Source of the DNA: Unio delphinus
Taxonomy: Eukaryota > Mollusca > Bivalvia > Unionida > Unionidae
Direction: 5' to 3'
DNA: 64,000 nt
Assembly (NCBI GenBank): GCA_029339505.1
Contig: JAQISU010000169.1
Span: forward strand, 3,836,001 to 3,900,000
Of the stretch, positions 47,381-59,715 are shown piece by piece. Below the pieces are notes generated by a model. That model did not search any database and had not been told where the DNA came from. It was given only the letters and a program-made list of their open reading frames with translations. The first letter of the stretch is position 1; each line of letters starts with the position of its first letter. The translations under genes were made by a program, and so were the position numbers.

Positions 47381-49100
47381 GTACGAATGTTTCATTCAAA
47401 TACGACCTACCTAGAAAACATAAAATATCTTAGACCCATCATGGTTCATATTAGATCACGATTTTCATTTGGCAAATACTGGCTGATAATAGGGATGATG
47501 ACGTTGATATTTAATATTTTTAGGTATATTAGATTAATGGCGATGGGAAAGGGTTACTGGAAACGGCGGTGAGTGTTTTCGAACCCCAAAATCATCGCAC
47601 ACAACGAAAGCGTGGATGATATTTTATTAGCCGGGGGGGGGGGGGAGTATCTCATCTGATCTTTCCAAACCATTCGAGTCGACCCCCCTTCTTAACTTCA
47701 ATTTTATCTGAAGGCTTGTGTTATTATATAATGTGCTATATCTTTACAGATAGTGGTTCTGTTTCTTTGTTATTTAATTAGTAGTTTGGGGCAATTGTTA
47801 TTGTTCGTCATGGGTGGTATAGGGTATTTGTCCTTTCGGATATTTTTTTCTTCCTTCCGCACATTTTTACAATTTCAGCTTGAGTGTCTGTGTCTTGAAT
47901 TTCGTATTCTGTATCTTCTAGCCCTTCGTCATATGTCAACTTATAAAGGTCTCTTTTTCTTTCCCTGTTGGTTTCATCAGAAGTTGATTGTGGTTGGTCA
48001 GTTTGGTACTTTTGATTTAAGGATTTTTGTGCTTTCTTCTTTTTTTTCTGCTTATTTCTTTGTTATGCGTTTTCTATCCTTGCATCATGTTCAGATTTAT
48101 TTTCTTCTAGAGTTTGTTTTCCTTTCTTTTCTTTTTGTTTCTGTTGTTTGTCATTTTATTGTTGTTTTTGTTCTTATTCTTGATCTTGTATTCCTTTTCG
48201 TTCATATCTGTGCTGTTCAATTTTCCCTATTGTTTCTGGCTAATCTTTCGGTTTTATTCGTAAATCGTGTTTCTTAATTTGTTATGATTGTTGTTGCTGT
48301 TTCGGGGTTTTGGTACTGGTTTTTATAATATTCCATTCATTATATTCACTCTTGTAGTAGTAAGATTCCATTTAACATTTTCAGTGGTGTATTATTAGGT
48401 TCCGTGGATTTCGAAACGTGATTAAAAACTCGACTAGAATAGACAGTTTAAATTAAGAACAAACGAATTGCACAAAGAATCGAATATTTATATTTTAAAA
48501 AAAGATTGCTGATAGCAAGAACAAAACAGATTTGTGGTACTCGTTGTTGAGAAGTAAACTATTAGTTTATAATCACAATGTCACGTTCCAAACAAACACG
48601 TGTTACTTGAGCAGGAGTATACATTTAGAGAAGTCTACAAATGCTGACTGCCGCACACATTCGTATGATGTAACACCCTTCCATTTTGTTTTATGTATTT
48701 TTTGTTAGTTTGGTTATATAATTCAATATCTTTAGGCTGTAATTTTGGGCAATTTTTGGTAAAGAAAATTTCCATTTTGCTAATATATATCAGGTTGAAA
48801 CTTTGTTCACATTGTGCAGTTGGTTGTAAGCAAACTGTGCAGTCTTAAAAAAATGATCACTACTTTTTTGGGGTACAAAATTCATTTTGTGCCTGTACTA
48901 GTTTTAATAGTGGTGTGCGATCACAATTTTCATAATTAACTCTAGTGAGTAGTACTCACCTTTTCTAAGTGGAATTAGCAATAATTAACCACGGGCCTGC
49001 CGCCACGTGCAACACAGCTAACTACATATTTCCACACACAATTAGACGGAAGTGGAACAAACCAGCGGCTGTTAGCTTTCCAGCCTGGGGGGTGTCAGAC
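47379..49100. other. Repeat-derived region, possible LINE ORF1 remnant on the - strand
   Basis: The + strand is T-rich at 47,753-48,280. Read on the - strand, part of it (about 47,960-47,810) is open and strongly charged (SDETNRERKRDLYK, DEGLEDTEYEIQDTDTQAE). That resembles in style the acidic ORF1 tail of the LINE at 52,250-54,600, but I cannot prove homology by eye. A run of 14 G lies at 47,633-47,646. The rest shows nothing I recognise. Confidence 0.3.
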
Positions 49101-49516
49101 AATTGATTTGGGAGATATTGCAAATTGCCCCAAGCAATCAGAAATATTGAGGCCTTTGAAAATCAAAGGTATTGCAATTGAGTCCATTGATGGAATTACT
49201 GCTGTATCCAAAAAACACCGACAGCCCTCTAAGTCAATCAAAAAACAAAATAATCGACGTAAACAGGAGATTAAACATGGTAAGAAGGGGGTTTACTTGT
49301 GAATATAAAGAAAATCAATGAAAATTCTACTGTACAAACTATAATACAAATACCATTATAAATGCAGAGATCACGGAAATAAAAATATAAAATAATACAT
49401 TTTGAGATAAAAATAACACATACAAGACGGATATGGAAGTTAAAGAACAGAATACTAGAAGACATAGAATTTATTAAAGAAATTAAAATCTTGATAAAAT
49501 ATTTTACTGGAAATGG

Positions 49517-49518
<2 letters not shown>

Positions 49519-49609
<91 letters not shown>
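49519..49609. repeat. (AT)n microsatellite within the LINE
   Basis: About 45 AT units between AAATGGGA and AAATAAGAG, interrupting the LINE ORF2 remnant. Confidence 0.97.
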
Positions 49610-49614
<5 letters not shown>

Positions 49615-50286
49615 AGAGAATGAGATAGACTAAAGAATAAATTCAAAAGAAAAGCAGTTAGCTTTTCAACAAGGAGAGAAAAACAAAAATAGAGAAACAT
49701 GAAATTAAAAGATTTCCAAGGAAAAACATCACAAGCAACGAAGAAAATTTACTGAAAGAAAGAAGACTAAATCAAATAGTAAGATTAAAAGGGGTATAGA
49801 AATAAGAGCAAGGAAATTCACAGAAATTTTTTTTTTTTTAAATCTGAGGGCCTATACAAAATAAAAGAAAAAAGAAGAGGGAGGCGGAGTATGGAAAAAT
49901 AAAGATATTTTGAATTAAAGAGATAAACGAAAATTTAAAAACATATTAAAGATTTCTATAGCGATTGATATAAAACGCAATTGATTAAACAAGGAAAAAT
50001 ATGAAAACTATTTAGATGGAGTAAAATGGGAAGAGATACCATTAAAACAAAAACTTATGTGTTGATTTCATTTTCACTGATCAAAGAAATAAAAATATTC
50101 ACCAACTGACGAAAGGTAAATCCCCAGGAGGAGATGAATTCTACAAAACATTCAGTGGTAAGTTGTTACCTATCCTCGAATGGTTATACAATAATTTACT
50201 GCTACGAAATGAAACAAAGACAAAAACAACGAGAGTAATATATAAAGAAATGGGGGAAAAGGATGAACTAAAAAAAATGGAGTCCC

Positions 50287-50410
<124 letters not shown>

Positions 50411-52249
50411 AATATTTATTACAAAATATTAAGTAAACTTTTGGCTGATGGAGTTAAAAATGGAATGCATACAATAATCAACAATAATCAAACTTGTTGA
50501 GCGAAAGGACGGGGCATTCAAAATAACATTCTAAGCATAAGAATAATCTCAGAATACTTACAAAAGACTGGTCAAGAAGGTGCTATGGTACTTTTTAACC
50601 AGGAGAAAGCTTTTGACAGATTTGAACACAACTATATACAGAAGTGTTACTAAAATTTGGTTCTGGATTCAATTTCCAAAATAGGACCAAAATCCTGTAC
50701 AATAAAATAACTGCACAGGTATAGGTGAATGGAGCCACCATAGAGAAATTTGACATTCAAAGATTAGTGAGGCAAGGCTGTCCACTATCTATGTTATGAT
50801 ATGTAATAGCAATAGAAATTCTAAGTATAAAAAAGGAAATATTAGGTGTAACAATTCCATATGTAAGAGATGAAGTAAAAATGCTCCAGCATGCAGACGA
50901 TTGTACAAACTTCATAAAAGACCCAAATTATTTCAAAAACCTTGTAAAAGAAGTTTTTAAAAATTGGAAAAGCATCAAGGTCTAAAATTAACCACGATAA
51001 AACGGAAATACTTAAAATAAAAAAACAATGGCTGGGCAACCACCCAGGATTGGCACAACATTTAATTGCAAATCGTGTAACAGCTTTAAGAATTTACTTC
51101 GGATGAGGAGACGAAAAAGAAAACTGAAAAGTAATGAAAAAGCATATAGAAAAAAGCGTACAATTTTTAGCACTAACGCCGTTATGTCTAATGGAGCGGA
51201 CCCAAGAGCCAAAACCTAAATTTTTCCAATGTCAAATATATTATCAAGTCTATGGACTTTTAAAATGATATACAACATATTATTGATAATTAAATTATAA
51301 ATTATACAAGGGGATATAAAGCTCATTATATACACAAAGAAACGTTTTACAGCGCGAAAGAAGGGGACCGGCTTGTTATGTATAGTCCAGACATAATCAA
51401 ATGCGCGAACATTTTAAATAGATTTAAAACCATTAGCTCTGAACCAAAAGCACCATGGAAGAGATTATATATTTCCTGGTATGGATTTACTATGAGAAAT
51501 AAGGGGTGTATGTATATATAAACTGGAAGTTCCGAGGAAATTTAGAGACATAAAAACCTACTAGTAAAATATAGAGTTAGGAAAGAATCATGGGACAAAA
51601 TAAGGAGAAAACATATAACTGGATAAGGAAGGACCTCACAAAAACATAAAATGCAATGTTGAACAAGAACACTGGGAAATAAAATAGAACAGATCGTGGA
51701 TACACTGATGCAAATGGGTTTAACAAAATACAAAGCCTCTGCTTCACATACATGCATGATGCGTGGTTGACAGGAGAAGTGGCATTGAGACGGATATGAT
51801 CAGACAGTATCGCCAAATTGTCCACCGTGCAGAAAGGCTCCCTGTACTAAACAACATGTAATGATACAATGCGTACAAAATGATAAAGAGAGAAACAATT
51901 TATAATGGAGATTGAAGAAAACAAAGGTATGGACCGAAGGAAAATATTTTATATTTAGAGGAAACTACGACAAGGATACTCTTTAAAAATGACAGGATTT
52001 ATCACTAATACGATGATAGTTTGTGGTCAGGTGATCTCCATTGGGAAGTAGCCTGACCAACACTCTTCTCCCTCCTGGGGGTGGGGGTATATGGCGGTAA
52101 AGAAGCTTCGGTATACGGCTTACAGAGGCGAAACGTAGAATGCGGTCCGTAAAGTCCCGGCCCCACATCTCACCCCAGAGATGGGGAGAAGTCGTTAAAG
52201 AACTGTCTCTCTTTAAGATTTTTTTTTTAAAAAAAAGATTCGATGTTTT

Positions 52250-55440
<3,191 letters not shown>

Positions 55441-55542
55441 AAAAATATGAAAAAATCAATGAAATTAATGAAATCCTCCATCGATTTTTTGGGAAAAAGG
55501 GACTACAACGTCGTTGTCACTCACTAGAACTTTCAGTTGGGG

Positions 55543-56214
55543 TTAACCGAATATTTGATCCAGTCCGATACGATATCGTGTCCGAGGATCATGTAAATTT
55601 ATTGTTACAAATCCGTGCGGGGTTGACTGAGCATTACTAAAGAAATTTCTAAATTGAATGAAGTCCATATCAGAACACCATGTCTGCCAAATATTTCTAA
55701 GAGTATGAGTATCAACTCCGTTGAATACAGCAAGAATATTACAGTTATCTCTGATCACTTTAGGAATTTGAGTGTAGCGTTGAGTGACATATATCACGTC
55801 AGTGTTTTTATGCCTGCCTCGGGAAAATATTCTAGCAGGATTTTTTTGTTTATCTAACATGACATCATCGTATACAACTAAATTGTTGATACTTCCATCG
55901 AGGTCTTCTACTGATGGCGCCTCGTCAATATCGGTTATAAATTCAATAACATCCTCGCCGGCAATCTCTGAAGCGTTTTCATTAAAATCTTTTAGCACTT
56001 CATAGCATCGTTGGTCGTCTACGCTAGGGGCAATTAAATACAACTTATCCCACTTCATCCATCTCATTATTAAATTGAGCAACAATTGCGTTTTACCGGA
56101 TCCAGATGGTCCGATTATAATTGCGCGGATAGAGTTTGGTAGCGCTGCATGATGCTTCACTGGTTCTCTTGTTTTAGTCGCTGAAAAATCAATTATATTC
56201 ATATCTCTATACAT
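55543..56214 (-). CDS. Genome-packaging ATPase (A32/FtsK-HerA type) of Polinton/adintovirus-like element
   Basis: 223 residues, intact. Walker A is GPSGSGKTQLL at about residues 34-44, Walker B is NNLVVYDDV at about 110-118, and a downstream IYVTQRYTQIP sits where sensor residues are expected. This is the arrangement of the ATPases of Polintons, adintoviruses and virophages, which by analogy with vaccinia A32 drive DNA into the capsid. The start could be Met1 (56214) or Met5 (56202). It is divergent from the zinc-ribbon ORF, with only five bases between the two ATGs. It is the leftmost gene of the element that I can see. Confidence 0.87.
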   Translation of the reverse strand: MYRDMNIIDFSATKTREPVKHHAALPNSIRAIIIGPSGSGKTQLLLNLIMRWMKWDKLYLIAPSVDDQRCYEVLKDFNENASEIAGEDVIEFITDIDEAPSVEDLDGSINNLVVYDDVMLDKQKNPARIFSRGRHKNTDVIYVTQRYTQIPKVIRDNCNILAVFNGVDTHTLRNIWQTWCSDMDFIQFRNFFSNAQSTPHGFVTINLHDPRTRYRIGLDQIFG

Positions 56215-56219
56215 AAATT

Positions 56220-56417
56220 ATGGATCTATATTGCGTGAAGTGTAAGGCGCGTACTGGCACAGATGACTTGACGACGATTACAACTAAAAATAACCGATCA
56301 GCGCTTTCTGGTAAATGCGTACAGTGTAGTACAAAGAAATTTAGATTTGTTTCTAAACCCAAGGAACCCAAGGAACCTTTAAAAAAAAACGAGGAGGTGA
56401 TATCGCTGCCAAATTAG
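56220..56417 (+). CDS. Zinc-ribbon N-terminal part of a split zinc-ribbon/PLA2 protein
   Basis: 65 residues starting MDLYCVKCKARTGTDD, with two Cys pairs (CVKC and CVQC) about 30 residues apart, then a Lys/Pro-rich tail (KPKEPKEPLKKNEE) and a stop at 56415-56417. The Y-C-x-K-C start with a later C-x-x-C and K-K-x-R-F-V resembles the small zinc-ribbon family found at the head of PLA2 proteins in adintovirus-like elements (from memory of the family, not searched). The PLA2 domain follows in the -1 frame, and the two frames overlap from 56345 to 56417. Confidence 0.7.
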   Translation: MDLYCVKCKARTGTDDLTTITTKNNRSALSGKCVQCSTKKFRFVSKPKEPKEPLKKNEEVISLPN

Positions 56418-56749
56418 CAAAACTCCCTGGAACCCCATGGGGGAAATACCCCGGAGAAAAACACCTTCCAGGGTATAGTTATTGTGGACCGGGAACAAGA
56501 CTTGATATCAGACTCAATGATCAAAATCAGCCCCGACCCGGTGAGGAACCAATAAACGCTATTGATAAGGCCTGTCACCTTCATGATGTTGCTTATAAAA
56601 GCAGCAATTTGCAACACAGGCATCTAGCAGATGTGAAATTAATTCATGCGTTGAATTCTATCACTGATAAATCCTTCAAAGAAAAATTGGCCTCCTTTTT
56701 GATAAAATCGGCAATGAAAAGTAAATTGATGTTAGGTGCTGGTAATTAA
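56393..56749 (+). CDS. Parvovirus-type phospholipase A2 domain in the -1 frame
   Basis: About 118 residues without an ATG near its start. It has KLPGTPWGKYPGEKHLPGYS, then the calcium-loop-like YCGPGT, then the catalytic-type AIDKACHLHDVAY, with the His-Asp pair of viral-type PLA2 (HDxxY). In parvoviruses this domain breaches endosomal membranes during entry, and similar domains occur in adintovirus-like elements. It would be read only if ribosomes change frame after the zinc-ribbon part, or it may mark a one-base lesion in the A9 run at 56381-56389. It ends with TAA at 56747. Confidence 0.78.
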   Translation, partial: GGDIAAKLAKLPGTPWGKYPGEKHLPGYSYCGPGTRLDIRLNDQNQPRPGEEPINAIDKACHLHDVAYKSSNLQHRHLADVKLIHALNSITDKSFKEKLASFLIKSAMKSKLMLGAGN

Positions 56750-56756
56750 TAGCAAC

Positions 56757-57514
56757 ATGGAATCTATTTACTATTCCCCAAGAGGATACTGGAAGGGTAA
56801 CGCTGCAATCAGTAAACTCGCTAGCGCCGCAAAGTGAGAAAAACCACTGCGGCTCATTGGTTATCCAAACAGGCACTATGGCAAATTTATCTACCACCGC
56901 CTAAACAAATTCAATTCTCGCATTTTGATGTAACCGGACCCAATGAAGTTCATCAGGCTGATCTATTATTTCTGCCACATGATCGTGGTTACAAATATGC
57001 GTTAACTGTAGTTGATATTGCAAGTCGATACAAAGAAGCAGAACCGTTAAAAACAAAATCGGCCACTGAAGTCGCTTCTGCATTTGAAAGGATTTATCGA
57101 AGGAGCCCTCTGCACTGGCCAAATCTGTTACAAGTTGACCCGGGCAAGGAATTTCAGGGTGCAGTGTTATCTACAATGAAATATCACAATGTCGCTATCA
57201 GACGAGGGCATACTGCACTGCATCGTGATCAGGCCATTGTAGAACGATTTAATCGGATTCTTGCTGAGCGGTTATTTGGATATCAATATGCAAAAGAATT
57301 CATCCAAGAAAAAAGATCCCGTGAATGGGTTAAGAGATTACCAGGTGTAGTTACCGCACTGAATAACGAGATTACTAGAACCATAGCAGCAGAGAGGGTG
57401 AATCCTACAACGTTTTCAGACAAAATTTTGATTGAAAGCCTAAAACGAGCCTTCCTACGATCAAAAAAAATGTCTCAGGGGCAAACCCTACAACGTTTTC
57501 AGACAAAAAATTGA
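56757..57514 (+). pseudogene. Retroviral-type (Polinton/Ginger class) integrase, frame-broken and 3'-replaced
   Basis: An N-terminal segment from ATG 56757 (MESIYYSPRGYWKGNAAISK) stops at 56835-56837. The rest continues in another frame from 56831: AAHWLSKQALWQIYLPPP, then the catalytic core with QADLLFLPHD (first Asp), LLQVDPGKEFQGA (second Asp) and DQAIVERFNRILAERLF (Glu). DDE residues are all present. The core ends at ALNNEITR near 57378; beyond that the frame runs into the inverted-repeat segment, and the sequence no longer resembles an integrase. This enzyme would insert element DNA in the host genome. As it stands the gene is broken twice. Confidence 0.85.
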
Positions 57515-57617
57515 TTGAAATCTCCCTACGAAATCATTTTAACTAAAAAAATGAAAACGATTTTTTAATTAATTTTGGTCGCAACTTGTTGTCATTCACC
57601 CTCTCTGCTGCTATGGG
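57381..57617. repeat. Inverted-repeat unit with internal direct repeats, replacing the integrase 3' end
   Basis: Perfect 23-bp arms at 57381-57403 and 57594-57616 (core GCAGCAGAGAGGGTGAAT against ATTCACCCTCTCTGCTGC). Between them are two direct copies of CCTACAACGTTTTCAGACAA, at about 57404 and 57489, each followed by a TTGATTGAAA block. It could be a small MITE, a terminal repeat of the element, or a rearrangement scar. Confidence 0.75.
57555..57563. promoter_or_regulatory. Intergenic 9-mer AAACGATTT, site 1
   Basis: One of four perfect occurrences (with 60781, 61728 and 63182) at or beside gene boundaries in the capsid block. This one is about 105 bases past the stop of the - strand penton-like gene. 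The role is unknown. Confidence 0.3.
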
Positions 57618-57667
57618 TTAACATAAAATAATAAATAATTTGATCGAGTCTTTAGGATGAAAATCAT

Positions 57668-59062
57668 TTATGATTTCACAAACAGACTAATCGCTAACAC
57701 CTCTTCTTGTAAATCAATCAGATTATTTGACTGGTCGGTGAGTTTGAAATTAATTCTGGTTAATGAATTATTATGGCATCGCATATAGACAGGATTAATT
57801 GGGTTTTCAATAATTAGGAATCCTGGAGGAGCTGTTGGTGCAAATGAATAAAGAATATATCCCTGCTGAGCTTGATTTGATTGCTCTAGATTAATCTGAT
57901 AGCTTCCTTCGATAACATCACACACTAAATTGAGCGCAATCACCGATGAAATATTCACGTTGAACGGAGCGATATGCCTACCGCCACCATCTGGGTCATT
58001 ATTATGTTTGAGGATTTTTATTTCCGGTGATGCTGTTTTTTTCCACGTATCATGAATTATTTTGAAACCAACATCGATGGCATCATTGAGAAGTTTTTTT
58101 AGTTCTGGTACGTTATATCCTGGTAGTTTGAATGTTGGAATATCTTCAACGCGGATATTATAGTTTGATGCAAATCTTGTTCTCGATATGGGGTTTTTAT
58201 CATCGAGTATAAATCGAATAATTTGTGAATTAAATTTTTCCATATCGTCGATAATTTTGTTACATGTTTCTACGACGCTGATAAATTCATCTCGGGTGAG
58301 AGAGCCGGATTTAAGGGGTATTAACAACAGTGATAAATCATTGTTTATTGCATAAATCATACCAGTGATTTTAGGTTTGTTAACAAAATAATCCCCCTCT
58401 ATTTTCTCCCCTGGCTTCTCTCTTCCAGTTGGTTGGTATATTAAATCAAAAAAATCTGTAATGAATTGGTAATCTCTATAACTACTCCCTATTGGATCAT
58501 GATTTTTTATCACGTCGGTGACATAATCATTTTTTTGTGGTTCTGGTAAATCAACGGTTTTTCCCCCTGGTGGTTTTTCAGGCCATCCTAGTACGGTTCT
58601 TATTGAGCTTTGATAGATATCTACAACGTATCCTTCTGTGTTTATCTCAATTGCGGATGATAGCGTCGGTTCATGAACTGTTATAGCGATTTTTGACTCT
58701 ACTCCAGTAATCGATTTTATTCTACGCGCGAATTCATTATTGATTTGTTCTATTTGGTATGACCCTGTTGGTATCGAAACAACTTTCCAGTCTGGGGTTC
58801 CGTCGGGTTTATTCTTATTCGCAAACACTAAAGAATTATTGGGTTGTTGACCACCAAATGATTTTGATCTGATATTAGGCCAACTGTGATACACTCGTAG
58901 TTTTGCAAGCGCTATCTCCTTCACTGGGACCGGAGAGGGGAAATTCACACTGAATTCTGGATTCGTTGATGTTATTGATATCATGCTTGTTTGTACTGGG
59001 TTCGTGTTCTCCACTATTTGTTGAAGTAATTCCTGCGGTGTCGTCATTGTTATTATACTCAT
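57668..59062 (-). CDS. Putative penton/minor-capsid structural protein
   Basis: 464 residues, intact. The N-terminus has EFSVNFPSPVPVKEIALAKL, then VYHSWPNI and IPTGSYQIEQINNEF. The C-terminus has INFKLTDQSNNLIDL followed by LAISLFVKS. Proteins with an F-x-V-x-x-P-x-P-I/V start, a HSW motif and an L-T-D-Q-x-x-N-x-I-x-L ending are recurrent in animal adintovirus-like elements (recalled, not searched), in the slot of the penton or a minor capsid protein. It is next to the membrane-protein and fibre-like genes on the same strand. The ATG at 59062 is inside a duplicated junction, and the original ATG appears to be at 59213. Confidence 0.55.
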   Translation of the reverse strand: MSIITMTTPQELLQQIVENTNPVQTSMISITSTNPEFSVNFPSPVPVKEIALAKLRVYHSWPNIRSKSFGGQQPNNSLVFANKNKPDGTPDWKVVSIPTGSYQIEQINNEFARRIKSITGVESKIAITVHEPTLSSAIEINTEGYVVDIYQSSIRTVLGWPEKPPGGKTVDLPEPQKNDYVTDVIKNHDPIGSSYRDYQFITDFFDLIYQPTGREKPGEKIEGDYFVNKPKITGMIYAINNDLSLLLIPLKSGSLTRDEFISVVETCNKIIDDMEKFNSQIIRFILDDKNPISRTRFASNYNIRVEDIPTFKLPGYNVPELKKLLNDAIDVGFKIIHDTWKKTASPEIKILKHNNDPDGGGRHIAPFNVNISSVIALNLVCDVIEGSYQINLEQSNQAQQGYILYSFAPTAPPGFLIIENPINPVYMRCHNNSLTRINFKLTDQSNNLIDLQEEVLAISLFVKS

Positions 59063-59280
59063 GATTTATTTCTAATTTTGGTATCGAGGAATCATAAATA
59101 CTGACCATCACTGAGAACTCACAATCTGGTAATGTTGATATTATTGAGATCATTTTGTTTTTTGGGTTCGTGTTTTCTGATTCCATCGGTGTTGTCATTG
59201 TTATTATACTCATGTTGTCGCTCTAATTTCGATATCGCGGAATCAAAAATACTGACCATCGCTGAGAATTCACTATCTGA
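58975..59280 (-). repeat. Tandem duplication of a gene junction, about 150 bp, 2 copies
   Basis: Copy B (58975-59128) and copy A (59134-59280) share, in order, GTTGATxTTATTGAxATCAT, TGGGTTCGTGTT, TCATTGTTATTATACTCATG, TCTAATTT and ATACTGACCATC. Each copy carries the end of the membrane-protein gene in one frame and the start of the penton-like gene (MSIITMTTP) in another. Confidence 0.85.
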
Positions 59281-59664
59281 TATAATCGTATTATCGAGTG
59301 ACGACGATATCATCAATGATAATTGCGAATATGCGGTTGATGCAATATGAAATTGAAGTAAGTAATTCTGCAGTTTACTCTGGCTGCATGATGATATCTT
59401 TTTTGCTATCCCGGTTAATATACCCCCGATTGTAGCCACCGCAGAAATGCAAATTGGAACTACGACCGGGGCAATCATTGTAACAGATGCAAGTATTATT
59501 CCGGCACCAGTGAGAACGCTTGACACCGAGTATATAATAACATCAATTGTGGTGATTCTTCGTCGGTATTTTTTTATTTTTATTTGATATTCCTCAGTGA
59601 GGGTTTTGAGTCTATTTTGAAATTCTCTGACCTGATCATAGCGACATTGAGTTGATGAAATCAT
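59119..59664 (-). CDS. Small membrane protein of the adintovirus-like capsid block
   Basis: 181 residues. The N-terminal part is a charged coiled coil (REFQNRLKTLTEEYQIKIKK). Two hydrophobic segments follow at about residues 46-66 and 69-90 (IIYSVSSVLTGAGIILASV and VVVPICISAVATIGGILTG). Then comes a helix ending DSEFSAMVSIFDSAISKLE. The layout (coiled coil, Gly-rich transmembrane hairpin, I-S-D-S-E-F helix) is one I associate with proteins of cnidarian and mollusc adintovirus-like elements of unknown role. An envelope or membrane-remodelling function is inference. The palindromic motif at 59673-59696 lies just upstream of its ATG. Its 3' end lies in the duplicated junction. Confidence 0.6.
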   Translation of the reverse strand: MISSTQCRYDQVREFQNRLKTLTEEYQIKIKKYRRRITTIDVIIYSVSSVLTGAGIILASVTMIAPVVVPICISAVATIGGILTGIAKKISSCSQSKLQNYLLQFHIASTAYSQLSLMISSSLDNTIISDSEFSAMVSIFDSAISKLERQHEYNNNDNTDGIRKHEPKKQNDLNNINITRL

Positions 59665-59672
59665 TTTTATTT

Positions 59673-59696
59673 TAAAAACACTAGCGTTTTCAATTG
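59673..59696 (-). promoter_or_regulatory. Near-palindromic intergenic motif (AAACRCTAGCGTTT), copy 1
   Basis: AAACACTAGCGTTTTCAATTG, 9-32 bases upstream of the membrane-protein ATG. It shares 22 of about 24 positions with the motif at 63665-63688, which is in the opposite orientation and also just upstream of a - strand ATG. A promoter or an operator-like site is the simplest reading. Confidence 0.45.
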
Positions 59697-59715
59697 TGAA
59701 ATCCTTTCAATTTAG

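Noticed and set aside
47753..48277. 174-codon + strand frame rich in Phe, Leu and Val, like a membrane protein
   Set aside because: It is the T-rich complement of a charged, A-rich - strand segment; composition alone makes it look hydrophobic.
57400..57514. C-terminal extension of the integrase frame beyond ALNNEITR
   Set aside because: The sequence here is the inverted-repeat unit with direct repeats; its translation has no integrase features.
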